The notes under the pieces: generated by a model
The model's input: the letters and a program-made list of their open reading frames with translations, nothing else
Databases searched by the model: none
Told to the model about the DNA's origin: nothing
Source of the DNA: Streptomyces smaragdinus
GTDB lineage: Bacteria; Actinomycetota; Actinomycetes; Streptomycetales; Streptomycetaceae
DNA: 64,000 bases
Direction: 5' to 3'
Assembly (NCBI RefSeq): GCF_009604385.1
Contig: NZ_WEGJ01000006.1
Location: 62,001-126,000, forward strand
Made by a program: the position numbers and the translations under genes
Shown here: in pieces, positions 38,465-48,913 of the stretch
Layout of the letters: every line of letters begins with the position of its first letter
How positions within the stretch are numbered: the stretch's first letter is position 1

Positions 38465-40110
38465 CGGCGCGCGGCGTATTCGTTCTCGAGACGCTCGCGC
38501 AGCGGCTGCCGCAACACCTTGCCCAGGGAGTTGCGGGGCAGGTCCCAGACGAACTGGACCCGGTCGGGCCACAGCACCTCGGCCATCCGCTCCCCCGCGA
38601 GGAACTCCCGCATCGCCGCGAGGGTGATCGGCTCGCCCTCCGGTACGACGACGGCGCACACCAGCTCCGCGCCGGGGACGGCGGCGTCGGGGTAGCCGAT
38701 CAGCGCCACGTCCTTGATGCCGGGATGGCGGGTGAGGACGGACTCGACCTCGAGGGTGGAGATCTTCTGGCCGCTGGCCCGGTTGATCTGGTCGCCGCGC
38801 CGGCCGGTGATCCGGATGCCGCCGCGGCCGTCGTCGCGGGCCAGGTCGCCGGTGTCGAACCAGCCGTCGTCGTCCAGACAGGCCAGATAGACGTCCTTCT
38901 GGCCGACGTAGCCCAGGCACTGCGAGGCGCCGCGGACCAGCAGCCGGCCCACGTCGCCGGGCTTGGCGTCGACGCGTATCTCCATCGCCGGCTCCGAGCG
39001 GCCGTCGCTGTGGCCGGCCCAGCCCTCGGGGTCGTCGGGTCGGGTGACGGTGACCGCGCCGTTCTCGGTCATGCCCCACAGGGCCCGCACCGGGATGTCG
39101 AAGACCTCGCGCATCCGCGCGATGAGCTGCGGCTGGATGGGCGCGGAGCCGGAGACGATCTGCACCACGCTGGAGGTGTCGCGCGGGCTCTCGGCCTGGA
39201 CGGCGAGCATGTCGACGAGATAGACGGGCGAGGCGTACGCCCAGGTGATGCGGTGTTCGGCGATGGCGTCGAGGAACAGCTCCATGTCGCGGTTGGCGTC
39301 CTGGAAGACGCAGGTGGCGCCGAGCAGCACGGGCATGTAGCAGGCGTAGGTGAGGCCGGCCATATGGGTCGTGTAGTTCGGTATGGAGATGACGTCGTCG
39401 CCGGTGAGGCCGTGCGGCGCGCTGACCGCGAGGACCGCCGCGTGCAGGGTGTTCTGGGTGTGCGCGACGCCCTTCATCCGGCCGGTGGTGCCGGAGGTGT
39501 AGAGCAGCAGGCACGGGTCGTCGGGGCCGAGCCGGTCCGCCGGGTCGACGGGGCGGCGCGTCTCCCAGGGCGTGTTCACGAAGAACTCGTCGAAGTCGAC
39601 GGCGCCGGTGGCGGCCGCGTCACCGATCACCACACGGTGGGCAAGGGAGTCGGGGGCCGCGTCCCGGAGCCGGGCGCCGTAGTCGGCGTCGCCGAAGCGG
39701 TCGACGGTCACGCAGACCTTCGCCCCGCTCTCCTCGAGCACGAACGCCAGCTCCCTGACGTCGAGCACGGGGATGACGGGCGAGGCGACGGCGCCCAGAC
39801 GGTGGCAGGCGAGGTAGAGCGGGGTGAGCACCCAGCGGTTCGGCAGATAGAGGGCCACCACGTCGCCCCGGCCGACGCCGAGTTCGGCCAGCGCGGCGGC
39901 GAACCGCTCCACGTGGACCTGGAGTTCGCCGTACGAGAGGGTCCGGGCGAGCTCCTTGCCCTCGTACGCGACGACGGCCGGCCGGTCCCCCGCGTCGCGG
40001 GCGGCGGCGGCGAGGTCGTCGAGGAAAGTCGTCTCCCGCCACCATCCTTCGGCGCGATAGTGACCGGCCGCTTCGGGCGCCGGCCGGACCAGCGTCTCCC
40101 ACATCCCCAC
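38461..40110 (-). CDS. acyl-AMP ligase (acyl-CoA synthetase family)
   Basis: This encodes 549 residues from a GTG start with AGGGA about 8 nt upstream. ANL-superfamily motifs: P-loop LLLYTSGTTGRMKG, RALWGMTENGAV, WFDTGDLARDDG, ITGRRGDQINRASGQKIST and a catalytic Lys near the C-terminus (about K531 in RNSLGKVLRQ). The form resembles cyclohexanecarboxylate/fatty acyl-CoA ligases and aryl-acid activators. It is the first gene of the nine-gene operon and may load a starter acid onto CoA or onto the carrier of the NRPS-like protein. Confidence 0.92.
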   Translation of the reverse strand: MGMWETLVRPAPEAAGHYRAEGWWRETTFLDDLAAAARDAGDRPAVVAYEGKELARTLSYGELQVHVERFAAALAELGVGRGDVVALYLPNRWVLTPLYLACHRLGAVASPVIPVLDVRELAFVLEESGAKVCVTVDRFGDADYGARLRDAAPDSLAHRVVIGDAAATGAVDFDEFFVNTPWETRRPVDPADRLGPDDPCLLLYTSGTTGRMKGVAHTQNTLHAAVLAVSAPHGLTGDDVISIPNYTTHMAGLTYACYMPVLLGATCVFQDANRDMELFLDAIAEHRITWAYASPVYLVDMLAVQAESPRDTSSVVQIVSGSAPIQPQLIARMREVFDIPVRALWGMTENGAVTVTRPDDPEGWAGHSDGRSEPAMEIRVDAKPGDVGRLLVRGASQCLGYVGQKDVYLACLDDDGWFDTGDLARDDGRGGIRITGRRGDQINRASGQKISTLEVESVLTRHPGIKDVALIGYPDAAVPGAELVCAVVVPEGEPITLAAMREFLAGERMAEVLWPDRVQFVWDLPRNSLGKVLRQPLRERLENEYAARR

Positions 40111-40382
40111 GACAACATCCCTCGCCTTCGAGAGTGAATCCGGCTGCCGAGCCTAGATGATGAAGTCCGGGCCACGGTAGGCCTGAAGTCTCAATTCCGG
40201 ACCAGTTTTTCGGCCCTGCCCCCGATAACGCATCACGAAATCCGACAGACCGCCCCATCATCACCGAGTTCTCCCCAAGTCGCCCTGTCCGCAGGACACT
40301 TGACAGCCTCGACGCCCCGGACGAGACTTCCCCTGAAATTTCTTGATCTCCGCGCGGATGTATGCGCGTCCTGGGGGCAGTT
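40111..40382. promoter_or_regulatory. divergent promoter region of the encapsulin cluster
   Basis: This 272-bp region between the nine-gene operon and the ATP-grasp gene is less GC-rich than its surroundings. Rightward: TTGACA (40300-40305), 17 bp, then GAGACT (40323-40328), about 55 bp before the GTG. Leftward: TAGGCT at 40155-40150 on the minus strand fits a -10, about 40 bp before the ligase start. No operator repeat was recognised. Confidence 0.4.
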
Positions 40383-41270
40383 GTGAAGATTGGCTTGCTG
40401 GGCTGGGACTACTCCGGCATTGATCCCGACGGCCCGGCCCTGGTGGAATTCGGGCGCGAGCGCGGGCATGAGATGAGTTTCTTCACTCTCGAGGAAATCA
40501 CCTATCGCTTCGGCCCGGACGGCGTCGGGGTCGACGTCGCCGGGGAGCCCGCGTCAGCCTTCGACGCGGTCATCAACCGCTCCAAGCTGTACGGCGACGA
40601 CTGGCAGGACCGGGTCGAGCGGCTGACGATGCTGGACAGCGTCCCCGGGCTGCGGATGTTCGACCCCGCGGACGCCTGGGTGCGGGGCTACAGCAAGTTC
40701 CTGATGGCCCAGCGGCTGGCCGCGGCCGGCATCCCCGTACCGCCGGTCCGGTCCGTCACCACCCTGGCGGAGATCGAGGCCGCGTACGAGGAGTGGGGTC
40801 CCGTCGTCCTGAAGCCGTCGTTCGGGCTGCGCGCCCAGGACGTGGAGCGGATCGACGACCCCAAGGCGGACCAGGCGGTGGCCGAGGACCTGCTGGCCCG
40901 CTACGCCACCGTGGTCTGCCAGCCGTTCTACCCGACCGCGGGCGGCGAGTACCGCATCACCGTGGCGGGCACCGCGACGCCGCTGAACATCCTGAAGCTG
41001 CCGGCCGCCGGCACCTGGCGCTGCAAGACCATGGAGGGGTCGAGCTTCGAGCGGTTCGACGCGCCGGACGAGCTCGTCGACCTCTCCGTGCGCGCCACCC
41101 GCGCGATGGGCCTGACCCTCTCCGGGCTTGACGTCCTGCCGCACGAGGACGGCTATCTGGTCCTCGAGGTCAACGCCGTCCCCGGTTTCCTCGACCTGAT
41201 GGGCCGCGACCAGCACCGGCAGGTGCTGGGCGGGGTCTTCGACTGGGTCGAGACCCACACAGCCGGCTAG
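40383..41270 (+). CDS. ATP-grasp ligase (RimK/LysX-like)
   Basis: This encodes 295 residues. ATP-grasp features: PVVLKPSFGLRAQDV with the nucleotide-binding Lys, CQPFYPTAGGEYRITVAG, and metal ligands E262 and N264 in LVLEVNAVPG. RimK/LysX-type enzymes join an amine to a carboxylate through an acyl phosphate. I chose the GTG at 40383 (GGGGG 7 nt upstream) over an ATG 21 nt earlier with no good site. No LysW-type carrier is seen, so it may form a small amide or dipeptide in this pathway. It converges with the FemX/GNAT-like gene, 5 nt apart. Confidence 0.87.
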   Translation: MKIGLLGWDYSGIDPDGPALVEFGRERGHEMSFFTLEEITYRFGPDGVGVDVAGEPASAFDAVINRSKLYGDDWQDRVERLTMLDSVPGLRMFDPADAWVRGYSKFLMAQRLAAAGIPVPPVRSVTTLAEIEAAYEEWGPVVLKPSFGLRAQDVERIDDPKADQAVAEDLLARYATVVCQPFYPTAGGEYRITVAGTATPLNILKLPAAGTWRCKTMEGSSFERFDAPDELVDLSVRATRAMGLTLSGLDVLPHEDGYLVLEVNAVPGFLDLMGRDQHRQVLGGVFDWVETHTAG

Positions 41271-41275
41271 GTTCC

Positions 41276-42199
41276 TCACCGCGATGCACCCCCGGGACGC
41301 CGCTGGTGCATCGCGGTGAGGAACGGCACCGTGTACACGGCCGCGTCCACCGGCGCCTCGCGGATCAGGTATCCCGCGAGGCGGCGGTCCGCCGGGTCCT
41401 CCTGGTCCGCGTAGCCGAGGATCAGCGTCGGGTCGTCCAGCGCGGCCAGCGAGAGGATCAGGTCCGCCTCGTCGGTGAGCTGCGGATCGGCGAAGTCCTG
41501 CGCGGGCACGGCCGCGAACCCCAGGTCCGTCTTGAAGACCAGCAGCCCCGGCCGGGTGAGGTGCCCGAGCAGGTTCGGCTCGTTCCCCAGCGTCGCCCAC
41601 CGGTAGCCCTTGGCCCGCGCGACGTCCATCGCGGCCGTGTACAGGGCGCGGGCCAGGCTGGCCTTGCGCCACTTCGCGCTGACGGCCGAGAAGCGCAGCA
41701 CCGCCGTGTCGGCCCCGGGACGCTCCAGCACGAGGGTGCCGCCGACCAGCTCGTCACCCTCCCACGCGAAGACGCCGAAGAACTTCTCCGGCCCGTGCAG
41801 CACGGCGTCCCGGTACCCGAGGGCGAAGGGGACGCCGAACCGCATGTCGCCGACGCGTTCCTCGTACAGCCCCAGGAACGCGTCGAGCGTGGCCTCGGAC
41901 ACCGGCTCCTCGGTCACCTGGCGCAGGCCCGCGTCGCGCGCCCGCTCCCGGGACCTGCGGATGTCGCGCCGGCCCCGGCGGTCCAGCCGCGCCAGGAACG
42001 ACTCCTCGTCCGCGCCGAGTTCGGCCGCCCAGGTCACCGAGGCGGGTTTACGGACGAACCCCGCCGGCAGCGCGCCGGCCGGGGGCTCGGGCAGCCGGAC
42101 CACGTCGATGTGCTCCGGCGCCCGCGTCCACGGCTCGGCCGCCAGCTCGTCCGGCCCGACGACCGCGAGCGCCAGACCGTACAGGTCCCGGATCTCCAC
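41276..42199 (-). CDS. GNAT-fold transferase (FemX/BioF2-like)
   Basis: This encodes 307 residues from a GTG start. The C-terminal half is a GNAT-like domain (VFAWEGDELVGGTLVLERP then VLRFSAVSAKWRK and ALYTAAMDVARAKGYRWATLGN). Sequences such as FLARLDRRGRRDIRRSRER match the FemAB/BioF2-like branch, whose members transfer acyl or aminoacyl groups. It is the third gene of a minus-strand operon, 7 nt after its neighbour. A role in acylating or aminoacylating the cluster product is inference. Confidence 0.8.
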   Translation of the reverse strand: MEIRDLYGLALAVVGPDELAAEPWTRAPEHIDVVRLPEPPAGALPAGFVRKPASVTWAAELGADEESFLARLDRRGRRDIRRSRERARDAGLRQVTEEPVSEATLDAFLGLYEERVGDMRFGVPFALGYRDAVLHGPEKFFGVFAWEGDELVGGTLVLERPGADTAVLRFSAVSAKWRKASLARALYTAAMDVARAKGYRWATLGNEPNLLGHLTRPGLLVFKTDLGFAAVPAQDFADPQLTDEADLILSLAALDDPTLILGYADQEDPADRRLAGYLIREAPVDAAVYTVPFLTAMHQRRPGGASR

Positions 42200-42206
42200 G
42201 GGGCGC

Positions 42207-43055
<849 letters not shown>

Positions 43056-44168
43056 CTAGACGCCCAGCTTTGCCTTGACCTCGGCAAAGAAGGGGATGTG
43101 GCGGTAATCGCGGGCCACCGGATCGTAATCCGTGTACAGATTGGTGAATTCGAGCAGCCGCTTCTGCACCGATGCCACGGGTTCCTCGTGGATCCGGCGC
43201 TCGATGTCCTGGATCTCGGCGAGGAACGCGGCCAGGATCTCGTTGATCCGGCGGCCCAGCCGGATCATTCCCGACTCGATACGGATGCCGTCGTGCCGGG
43301 CGAGATAGTTGAAGAGCAGCTGCGAGGCCACCGCGTCGTAATTCGGCCGCGGGATGCCTTCGACCGCGTAGCGCAGCAGCCGCTCGGCGAGGATGAACTC
43401 GTAGGCGCGGCGCGCCTCCACCTGCGGGAGTTTGCCGTCCTCGAGCAGGACCAGGATGCCGGAGACGTCGACGCGCAGCTCCTCCAGTCCGGCCAGCGGT
43501 TTGGCCTTCTTGGCGGGGAGGAAGTCGGGGATCGGCATGTCGCCCTGCCGGTGGTGGTACTCGTGCAGCCGCACCCACCAGGACGACGCCTGCTCGACCT
43601 CTTCGGACGTCGCGCCCAGCAGGGTGGGGAAGCTGCCCGGGGCCGTCACGGCGGCGATCATCTTCTGGGTGATCCGCTGGTGCCGTTCGACGAACTTGTC
43701 GATGAAGTAGAAGATCAGGTCGTCCGGCTCCTGGATGCCGTCGATGTGGTTCTCCGGGAAGAGGGCCACGACGACGCGGGAGCCGAAGCCCTCGGACCGG
43801 CCGCTGATGGTGACCGGCATCGTGTTGCTCGCGTAGCGCTCGGCGAGGTGCGGGTCGGTCGGCAGCGTGTCGTACGTCAGGTAGTCCAGCGACAGGCGCG
43901 GGAAGTACGAGGCGTTGAAGAGCGAGAAGATGTGGTTGTCCCGGCGCGTGTTGATGTGCTCCTTGGTGTGCCGGAGCCGGCTGCCGGGGGTGAAGGTGCG
44001 GATGTCCTCGAGGAACGCCTGGACCGCGGGCCGGGCCCGCAGATGCCGGGATTCCTCGAGCCGGCGGGCCAGCTTCGCCAGCTGCTCGGGCTCGCCGTAC
44101 GACGACCGCTCCCCGAGGTCTTGCCTCATGTCATCGGTCTCGGCGAACACCGAGTCCATGTCTGTCAC
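43056..44168 (-). CDS. DUF6421-like protein with a zincin-type HEXXH motif
   Basis: This encodes 370 residues from a GTG start, with GGAGG 7 nt upstream. The fold is not recognised with certainty, but HEYHH at residues 202-206 is an exact HEXXH, and 23 residues later EELRVD (E229-E230) resembles the EExRxD third-ligand segment of dipeptidyl-peptidase III-type metallopeptidases. The sequence otherwise resembles uncharacterised actinobacterial proteins I know as DUF6421. It heads the operon with the helical and FemX-like genes and may cleave or form a peptide bond in the cluster product. Low certainty on catalysis. Confidence 0.65.
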   Translation of the reverse strand: MTDMDSVFAETDDMRQDLGERSSYGEPEQLAKLARRLEESRHLRARPAVQAFLEDIRTFTPGSRLRHTKEHINTRRDNHIFSLFNASYFPRLSLDYLTYDTLPTDPHLAERYASNTMPVTISGRSEGFGSRVVVALFPENHIDGIQEPDDLIFYFIDKFVERHQRITQKMIAAVTAPGSFPTLLGATSEEVEQASSWWVRLHEYHHRQGDMPIPDFLPAKKAKPLAGLEELRVDVSGILVLLEDGKLPQVEARRAYEFILAERLLRYAVEGIPRPNYDAVASQLLFNYLARHDGIRIESGMIRLGRRINEILAAFLAEIQDIERRIHEEPVASVQKRLLEFTNLYTDYDPVARDYRHIPFFAEVKAKLGV

Positions 44169-44388
44169 CTCAACGCCTCCCGGAGGGCAGGCGCGCCGGA
44201 GCGGACCACGGATAAGTGGCCTGCGGCAGCGCGAAGTTGTCAGTCCTGATCACAGCAGATCGTGAGCGATCGAACGGAGCTTAGCTCCGGGACCGGGGAC
44301 CTGACTAGGCACAACGGCGATCAATTGTGTGGCCGGTGCATGGACTTGAGGCCCGGGTGAACGCCGGTCGGGTGACGGTGAGTTGGCC

Positions 44389-44429
44389 CGGCGGCGGCGG
44401 ATCGGCGGACCGTCTCCGCCGCCGCGCCG
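44389..44429 (-). terminator. GC hairpin downstream of dapD
   Basis: CGGCGGCGGCGGA can pair with TCCGCCGCCGCGCCG, with one irregularity, around a 13-nt loop, 8 nt after the dapD stop. The rest of the 44.17-44.44 kb gap carries the upstream region of the HEXXH gene and nothing else I could recognise. Confidence 0.5.
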
Positions 44430-44436
44430 GGGCGGG

Positions 44437-45417
44437 TCAGTTGTGGCTGTGCAGCGCCTCGTTCAGTCCGCCCCACGAGCCCGTGCGCTGCAGGGCCTCC
44501 ACCCGTCCGGTGGTGGAGTTGCGGCGGAAGAGGAGGTTGTGGGCGCCCGAGAGGTCGAGGGCCTTGACGATCTCCCCGTCGGGGAGGGTGACCCGGGTGC
44601 CGGCCGTCACGTACAGGCCGGCCTCGACGACGCAGTCGTCGCCCAGCGAGATGCCGATGCCCGCCTCCGCGCCCAGCAGACACCGCTCGCCGATGGAGAC
44701 GGTCTGCTTGCCGCCGCCCGACAGGGTGCCCATGATCGAGGCGCCGCCGCCGATGTCGGAGCCGTCGCCGACGACGACGCCCGCGGAGATCCGGCCCTCG
44801 ACCATGGACGTGCCCAGGGTGCCGGCGTTGAAGTTGACGAAGCCCTCGTGCATCACCGTCGTGCCGGCCGCGAGGTGCGCGCCCAGGCGCACCCGGTCGG
44901 CGTCGCCGATGCGGACGCCCGCCGGGGCGACGTAGTCGGTCATCCGGGGGAACTTGTCCACGGACGTGACCTGCAGATGCAGGCCCTCCGCGCGGGCGTT
45001 CAGCCGGACCTGCTCGAGCGTGTCGACCGCCACGGGGCCGAGGCTCGTCCAGGCCACGTTGGCCAGCAGGCCGAACATCCCGTCGAGGCTCAGCCCGTGC
45101 GGCCGGACCAGGCGGTGGCTGAGCAGGTGCAGCCGCAGATACGTGTCGTGGGTGTCGGCCGGCTTCTCCGCCAGGCTCGCGATCACCGTACGGACGGCGA
45201 CGACCTCGACGCCGCGGCGCGGGTCGGCGCCCAGGGCCTTCAGGGCGGCCTCGCCGAGGAGCCCGGCGGCGCGCTCCGGGGTGAGCCGCTCGGTGCCGGC
45301 GGGGCCGGGGTCGGCGACGAGCTCCGGGGCGGGGAACCAGGTGTCGAGGACGGTGCCGTCGGGGGTGACGGTGGCGAGTCCGGCGGCTGCGGCGCCGGTG
45401 GCTGGTGCGTCGGTCAT
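44437..45417 (-). CDS. dapD: tetrahydrodipicolinate N-succinyltransferase
   Basis: This encodes 326 residues. The enzyme succinylates tetrahydrodipicolinate in lysine/diaminopimelate synthesis. The C-terminal half has the left-handed beta-helix hexapeptide pattern ([36 protein letters not shown]) and [17 protein letters not shown], the actinobacterial DapD form. The ATG at 45417 appears leaderless: TAGCGT stands 7 nt upstream on the coding strand, with no Shine-Dalgarno sequence. It is monocistronic and unlinked to dapA (21.3 kb). Confidence 0.95.
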   Translation of the reverse strand: MTDAPATGAAAAGLATVTPDGTVLDTWFPAPELVADPGPAGTERLTPERAAGLLGEAALKALGADPRRGVEVVAVRTVIASLAEKPADTHDTYLRLHLLSHRLVRPHGLSLDGMFGLLANVAWTSLGPVAVDTLEQVRLNARAEGLHLQVTSVDKFPRMTDYVAPAGVRIGDADRVRLGAHLAAGTTVMHEGFVNFNAGTLGTSMVEGRISAGVVVGDGSDIGGGASIMGTLSGGGKQTVSIGERCLLGAEAGIGISLGDDCVVEAGLYVTAGTRVTLPDGEIVKALDLSGAHNLLFRRNSTTGRVEALQRTGSWGGLNEALHSHN

Positions 45418-45424
45418 ACGGCAG

Positions 45425-45430
45425 ACGCTA
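45425..45430 (-). promoter_or_regulatory. putative leaderless -10 box of dapD
   Basis: On the minus strand TAGCGT fits TANNNT, ends 7 nt before the dapD ATG, and no ribosome-binding site lies between. Confidence 0.5.
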
Positions 45431-45550
45431 TCCGGCATGCGGCGGGTGGGTCGAACCGTGTCAGGACCCGGACAGCCCGGGGGCGGTCCGGGGGGGTGGT
45501 CCGGGGGGCGGTCCGTCCCCGTGCGCGGACCGGCCCCCGGGTTTCGCCGG

Positions 45551-46492
45551 TCAGGGGCGCTCGTGGTCGGCGTCGACGACGGCGGTGCGCAGGAACGCGG
45601 TCTCCATGAGGACGGCGCCGGTGCCCAGCGTGCGGCCGTCCCTGATCCTCAGGGGTTCCGTGGCCACCGTACGGACGCCGAGCAGCCGGTACGTCCCCGG
45701 GTCCAGCAGCATCTCCAGTCGCCCTCCCTCGGTGCCCGGGTCGTCGCGGCCGAGGGCGACGGCGGGGCGGCCGGCCGCGTCCCGCACCGGGCGGTCCGTC
45801 ACCGTCAGGCCGGGGACGGCGGCCAGGGCCCGCAGCAGCTTCGCCTGGCCGGCGGGGTCGGGGAGGCGGGAGCAGATCAGATACGTGACGGCCCGGTAAC
45901 TGTGTACGTCCGTCTCCTCCGGCGTCTGGCCCGCCGCGGGGTCGTCACCGGTGCCGGGCATGTTGTCCGGGCCGAGGAAGGCGCGTACGCGGGAGAGGAC
46001 GGCCCGCGGATCGTCCGGCAGGGTGGCGTCGAAGGCCCACCGGTCCCGGGCCGAGTAGCTGTCGCCGAGGCCGGGGATCTCGTCGGTCCCGGGGTAGGCC
46101 CGCCACTGCTCGTCGCGTGCCGTCGCGGTGCCGAGCGTCCGGTTGCGTTCGGTCCTGAGGGTGTAGATCCACTGGTCGGCCCGGGGCTCGGCCACGGTCT
46201 GCCGCTCGGCCGCGGCGGCCGCCCGGTGCAGGAGCTCGGCCGGTGTGAGGCGGGGGGCGGCCCGCAGGGGGGCTTCCGCGGTCCTCGGGGTGCCGCTCAC
46301 GAGGAGCGATACGGCCACGGCGACCGCGGTCACGGCGGCGACGACGGCGGGCACGGTGATCCGCCGGTCCACCGCCCGGCGGGGGCGGCGGGCCGTGACG
46401 GCCGTGAGGGCGCGGCGGCCGGCGGCCAGCTTGGCGGGGGTGGGGTCGGGGGCTTCGGTGCGCAGTTCTCGTACGAGCGTGAGCTCATCCAT
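45551..46492 (-). CDS. CU044_5270-type membrane protein paired with an ECF sigma factor
   Basis: This encodes 313 residues. A cytoplasmic N-terminus ([19 protein letters not shown]) leads to a single membrane helix at about 46-66 and an exported domain with a [14 protein letters not shown] segment and [11 protein letters not shown] near the end, the pattern of CU044_5270 family proteins. These usually follow ECF sigma genes and are presumed partners or anti-sigma factors; no zinc motif is visible. The start overlaps the sigma gene by 8 nt. Confidence 0.8.
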   Translation of the reverse strand: MDELTLVRELRTEAPDPTPAKLAAGRRALTAVTARRPRRAVDRRITVPAVVAAVTAVAVAVSLLVSGTPRTAEAPLRAAPRLTPAELLHRAAAAAERQTVAEPRADQWIYTLRTERNRTLGTATARDEQWRAYPGTDEIPGLGDSYSARDRWAFDATLPDDPRAVLSRVRAFLGPDNMPGTGDDPAAGQTPEETDVHSYRAVTYLICSRLPDPAGQAKLLRALAAVPGLTVTDRPVRDAAGRPAVALGRDDPGTEGGRLEMLLDPGTYRLLGVRTVATEPLRIRDGRTLGTGAVLMETAFLRTAVVDADHERP

Positions 46493-47108
46493 GGGACGTG
46501 GCCTCTCGGAGGTCGGCGGCCCGCAGCGGGTCGGGGCCGAGTGCGGCGCGCACCCGGCGGCGGGCGCGGTGGAGACGGGAGCGGACGGTGCCGACGGGGA
46601 CGCCGAGGGCCTCGGCGACCTCCTGGTAGCTGAGGTCCGCCCAGGCGACCAGCAGCAGGACGTGCCGGTCCCTGGCCGCGAGCCCGGCGAGCGCCCCGGC
46701 CAGCGCCTGCCTCGCGGCCTGCGCGGTGACCCGCTCGTCGGCGGCGTCCGCCCACGATTCGGCGACCGGGTCGACGCCGGTGCGGGCCAGCGCCCGCAGC
46801 GCCCGTACCTCCGCGCGGCGGTGCTTGCCGATGAGGTTGCCGGCGATGCCGAAGAGCCACGGCCGGGCGCCGGCGCGGGTGTGGTCGTAGCGGCCCCGGG
46901 ACCGGAAGGCGATCAGGAACGTCTCGGCGGTGATGTCGTCGGCGGGCCCGTCGCCGAGCCGGCGGGCGGCGTACCGGTGGACGCCGGCGGCGTACCGGTC
47001 GTAGAGCCGGGCGAAGACTTCGGGCCGCTCCAGCGACTCCCGGACGGTCACGGCGTCGTCGTCGGGCGGTCCCGCACCGGCGGGCTCGGGTGGCGGCGTC
47101 TGGGTCAC
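46485..47108 (-). CDS. ECF RNA polymerase sigma factor
   Basis: This encodes 207 residues from a GTG start with GGGGGA about 5 nt upstream. Region 2: FARLYDRYAAGVHRYAARRL and ADDITAETFLIAFRSRGRYD. Region 4: LAARDRHVLLLVAWADLSYQ and GVPVGTVRSRLHRARRRVR. It is a conventional ECF factor coupled to the CU044_5270 membrane protein. The signal and target promoters are not visible. It is divergent, across 244 bp, from a membrane-protein gene that could be regulated with it. Confidence 0.92.
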   Translation of the reverse strand: MTQTPPPEPAGAGPPDDDAVTVRESLERPEVFARLYDRYAAGVHRYAARRLGDGPADDITAETFLIAFRSRGRYDHTRAGARPWLFGIAGNLIGKHRRAEVRALRALARTGVDPVAESWADAADERVTAQAARQALAGALAGLAARDRHVLLLVAWADLSYQEVAEALGVPVGTVRSRLHRARRRVRAALGPDPLRAADLREATSHG

Positions 47109-47352
47109 GGATCCCCCGTCGGGTGGTGGGCGGGTGGTACCTTCCACCCCCTCTTCCCCGATGTCCCCTTCCGGGTTCACGCAGCCGGTCCGGAAGCTCC
47201 TCCCCGCGCGGGACGGCGGACAGGTCACGGAACGCCACGGACGCGATCCCTGCGTACATGTCATGGACGGCAGGGCGATACGCCCTCGTCGGGGCGCCGG
47301 AGGGCCGGTTATGGTAGCCGACGACGAAAGCCGGCGGGGGGAAGGAGAGATC

Positions 47353-48495
47353 GTGTCGCACGATGCGGGGTGGGGACCTCAGGGGCCGCCGCCGTACGGA
47401 CAGGGTGTGCCGCCCTACGGCGGGGTGCCGCCGGGAGGCTTCGGCTGGATGCCGCCGCTGCCGCCGAAGCCGGGGGTCATACCCCTGGGGCCGCCGCTGG
47501 ATCTGGGCAAGATACTCGGCGGCGCCTTCGGCACGCTGGGCCGCTGCTGGACGCATCTGCTCGCGGTCGGCAGCGCGCTGTACGGCGGTCTGCTGGTGCT
47601 CATGGGCGTGGTCGCCGGCACCGGCTATCTGATCTTCAAGAGCGCCGTCGACGAGATGGTCGACCAGGAGACGTTCTCCCCCGACGGCACCTCCGTCGGC
47701 GCCGCCGTCGCCGTCGGCATCCTGCTGTGGCTCCTCTTCATCGTGCTCGTCCTCTACATCACCGGGGTCCTGACCGCGCTGGTGTACGTCCTGCTGGAGC
47801 CGTCGGTCGTGGGCCAGCGGCTCACCGTCCGCGAGGCCTGGCGGCGCGCGCACTCCCGGGCGTGGGCCTGCGTGGGCACCGCGCTGCTCACGGGGCTGAT
47901 CGTCATGGTGCCGGTGATCGCCGCCGTCGTGGTGATCGTGATCCTGGCGGCGACGGTCGGCCAGAGCAGCGTGGGCCTGGTCGTGCTCCTCGGCATCCTG
48001 CTGGGGCTCGGCGCGCTGGGGTACGCGGTGTGGATGGGCATCCGGCTGTCCATGGGGCCGGTGGCCGTGGTGCTCGAGGCGGCGTCGCCGGTGACGGCGC
48101 TGCGGCGGTCGGCGCAGCTGGTGCGCGGGTCGTGGTGGCGGATCTTCGGGATCATGCTGCTGGGCTATCTGATCGCGTCGGTGGCCTCGCAGGTCGTCCA
48201 GATCCCGCTGCAGATCATCCTGCCGCTCGCGGGCATCGGACTGGGCACGTCCGACTCCGCGGAGGCGGGTCTGGTCGTGGTGCTCCTCCTGATGCTGCTC
48301 GTCATGGCCGTGTCGATGATCGCCAGCGTGTTCGTGAATGCCTTCATGCAGCTGGTCATCGGCGTGCTGTACGTCGACCGCCGGATCCGCACGGAGGGCC
48401 TGGCCCCCGCGCTGCTGGAGGCGGCGGGGGTGGCCGCGGCGCCGCCCCAGGACCCCCCGTACCCCTACGGCGGTGCCCCCGGCCGGCACGCCTGA
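47353..48495 (+). CDS. multi-pass membrane protein with Pro/Gly-rich N-terminus
   Basis: This encodes 380 residues. The first 60 are Pro/Gly/Tyr-rich (GPPPYGQGVPPYGGVPPGGF), then LGKILGGAFGTLGRCW and about six hydrophobic helices, with an amphipathic REAWRRAHSRAWACVG loop. The layout matches the glycerophosphoryl diester phosphodiesterase membrane-domain family of actinobacteria, without the enzyme domain. I chose a GTG with GGAGAG 4-5 nt upstream; the frame extends further but without a better start. Function unknown. Confidence 0.8.
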   Translation: MSHDAGWGPQGPPPYGQGVPPYGGVPPGGFGWMPPLPPKPGVIPLGPPLDLGKILGGAFGTLGRCWTHLLAVGSALYGGLLVLMGVVAGTGYLIFKSAVDEMVDQETFSPDGTSVGAAVAVGILLWLLFIVLVLYITGVLTALVYVLLEPSVVGQRLTVREAWRRAHSRAWACVGTALLTGLIVMVPVIAAVVVIVILAATVGQSSVGLVVLLGILLGLGALGYAVWMGIRLSMGPVAVVLEAASPVTALRRSAQLVRGSWWRIFGIMLLGYLIASVASQVVQIPLQIILPLAGIGLGTSDSAEAGLVVVLLLMLLVMAVSMIASVFVNAFMQLVIGVLYVDRRIRTEGLAPALLEAAGVAAAPPQDPPYPYGGAPGRHA

Positions 48496-48520
48496 CCGGA
48501 GCGCCCCGGCCGCGAACGCA

Positions 48521-48562
48521 CGACGGGCCGGACACGCGGTATCCCGCGTGTCCGGCCCGTCG
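48521..48562. terminator. perfect 19-bp bidirectional hairpin
   Basis: Positions 48521-48539 and 48544-48562 pair perfectly (CGACGGGCC... with ...GGCCCGTCG) around a 4-nt TATC loop, between the convergent membrane-protein gene and the end of the SUF operon. Confidence 0.85.
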
Positions 48563-48577
48563 CCGTATCCGCCTCGG

Positions 48578-48913
48578 TCAGACGTTGAAGCCGAGCGCCC
48601 GCAGCTGCTCGCGGCCCTCGTCCGTGATCTTGTCCGGGCCCCACGGCGGCATCCAGACCCAGTTGATCCGCAGATCGTTCACGATGCCCTCGGTGGCGGA
48701 CTTCGCCTGGTCCTCGATGACGTCCGTCAGCGGACACGCCGCCGACGTCAGCGTCATGTCCAGCGTCGCGACGTTGCCGTCGTCGACGTGGATGCCGTAG
48801 ATCAGTCCGAGGTTCACGACGTCGATACCCAGCTCGGGGTCGACCACGTCGTAGAGGGCCTCGCGGATCTCTTCCTCGCTCGCCGGCTCGGCGACGGCGG
48901 CCGTCTCGCTCAT
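48578..48913 (-). CDS. sufT: SufT-like metal-sulfur cluster assembly factor (MIP18/DUF59)
   Basis: This encodes 111 residues of the MIP18 family: EALYDVVDPELGIDVVNLGL, LDMTLTSAACPLTD with the conserved Cys, and VWMPPWGPDKIT. These proteins help maturation of Fe-S proteins. It is the last gene of the SUF operon, overlapping sufU as ATGA, and is followed by a strong hairpin. Confidence 0.93.
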   Translation of the reverse strand: MSETAAVAEPASEEEIREALYDVVDPELGIDVVNLGLIYGIHVDDGNVATLDMTLTSAACPLTDVIEDQAKSATEGIVNDLRINWVWMPPWGPDKITDEGREQLRALGFNV

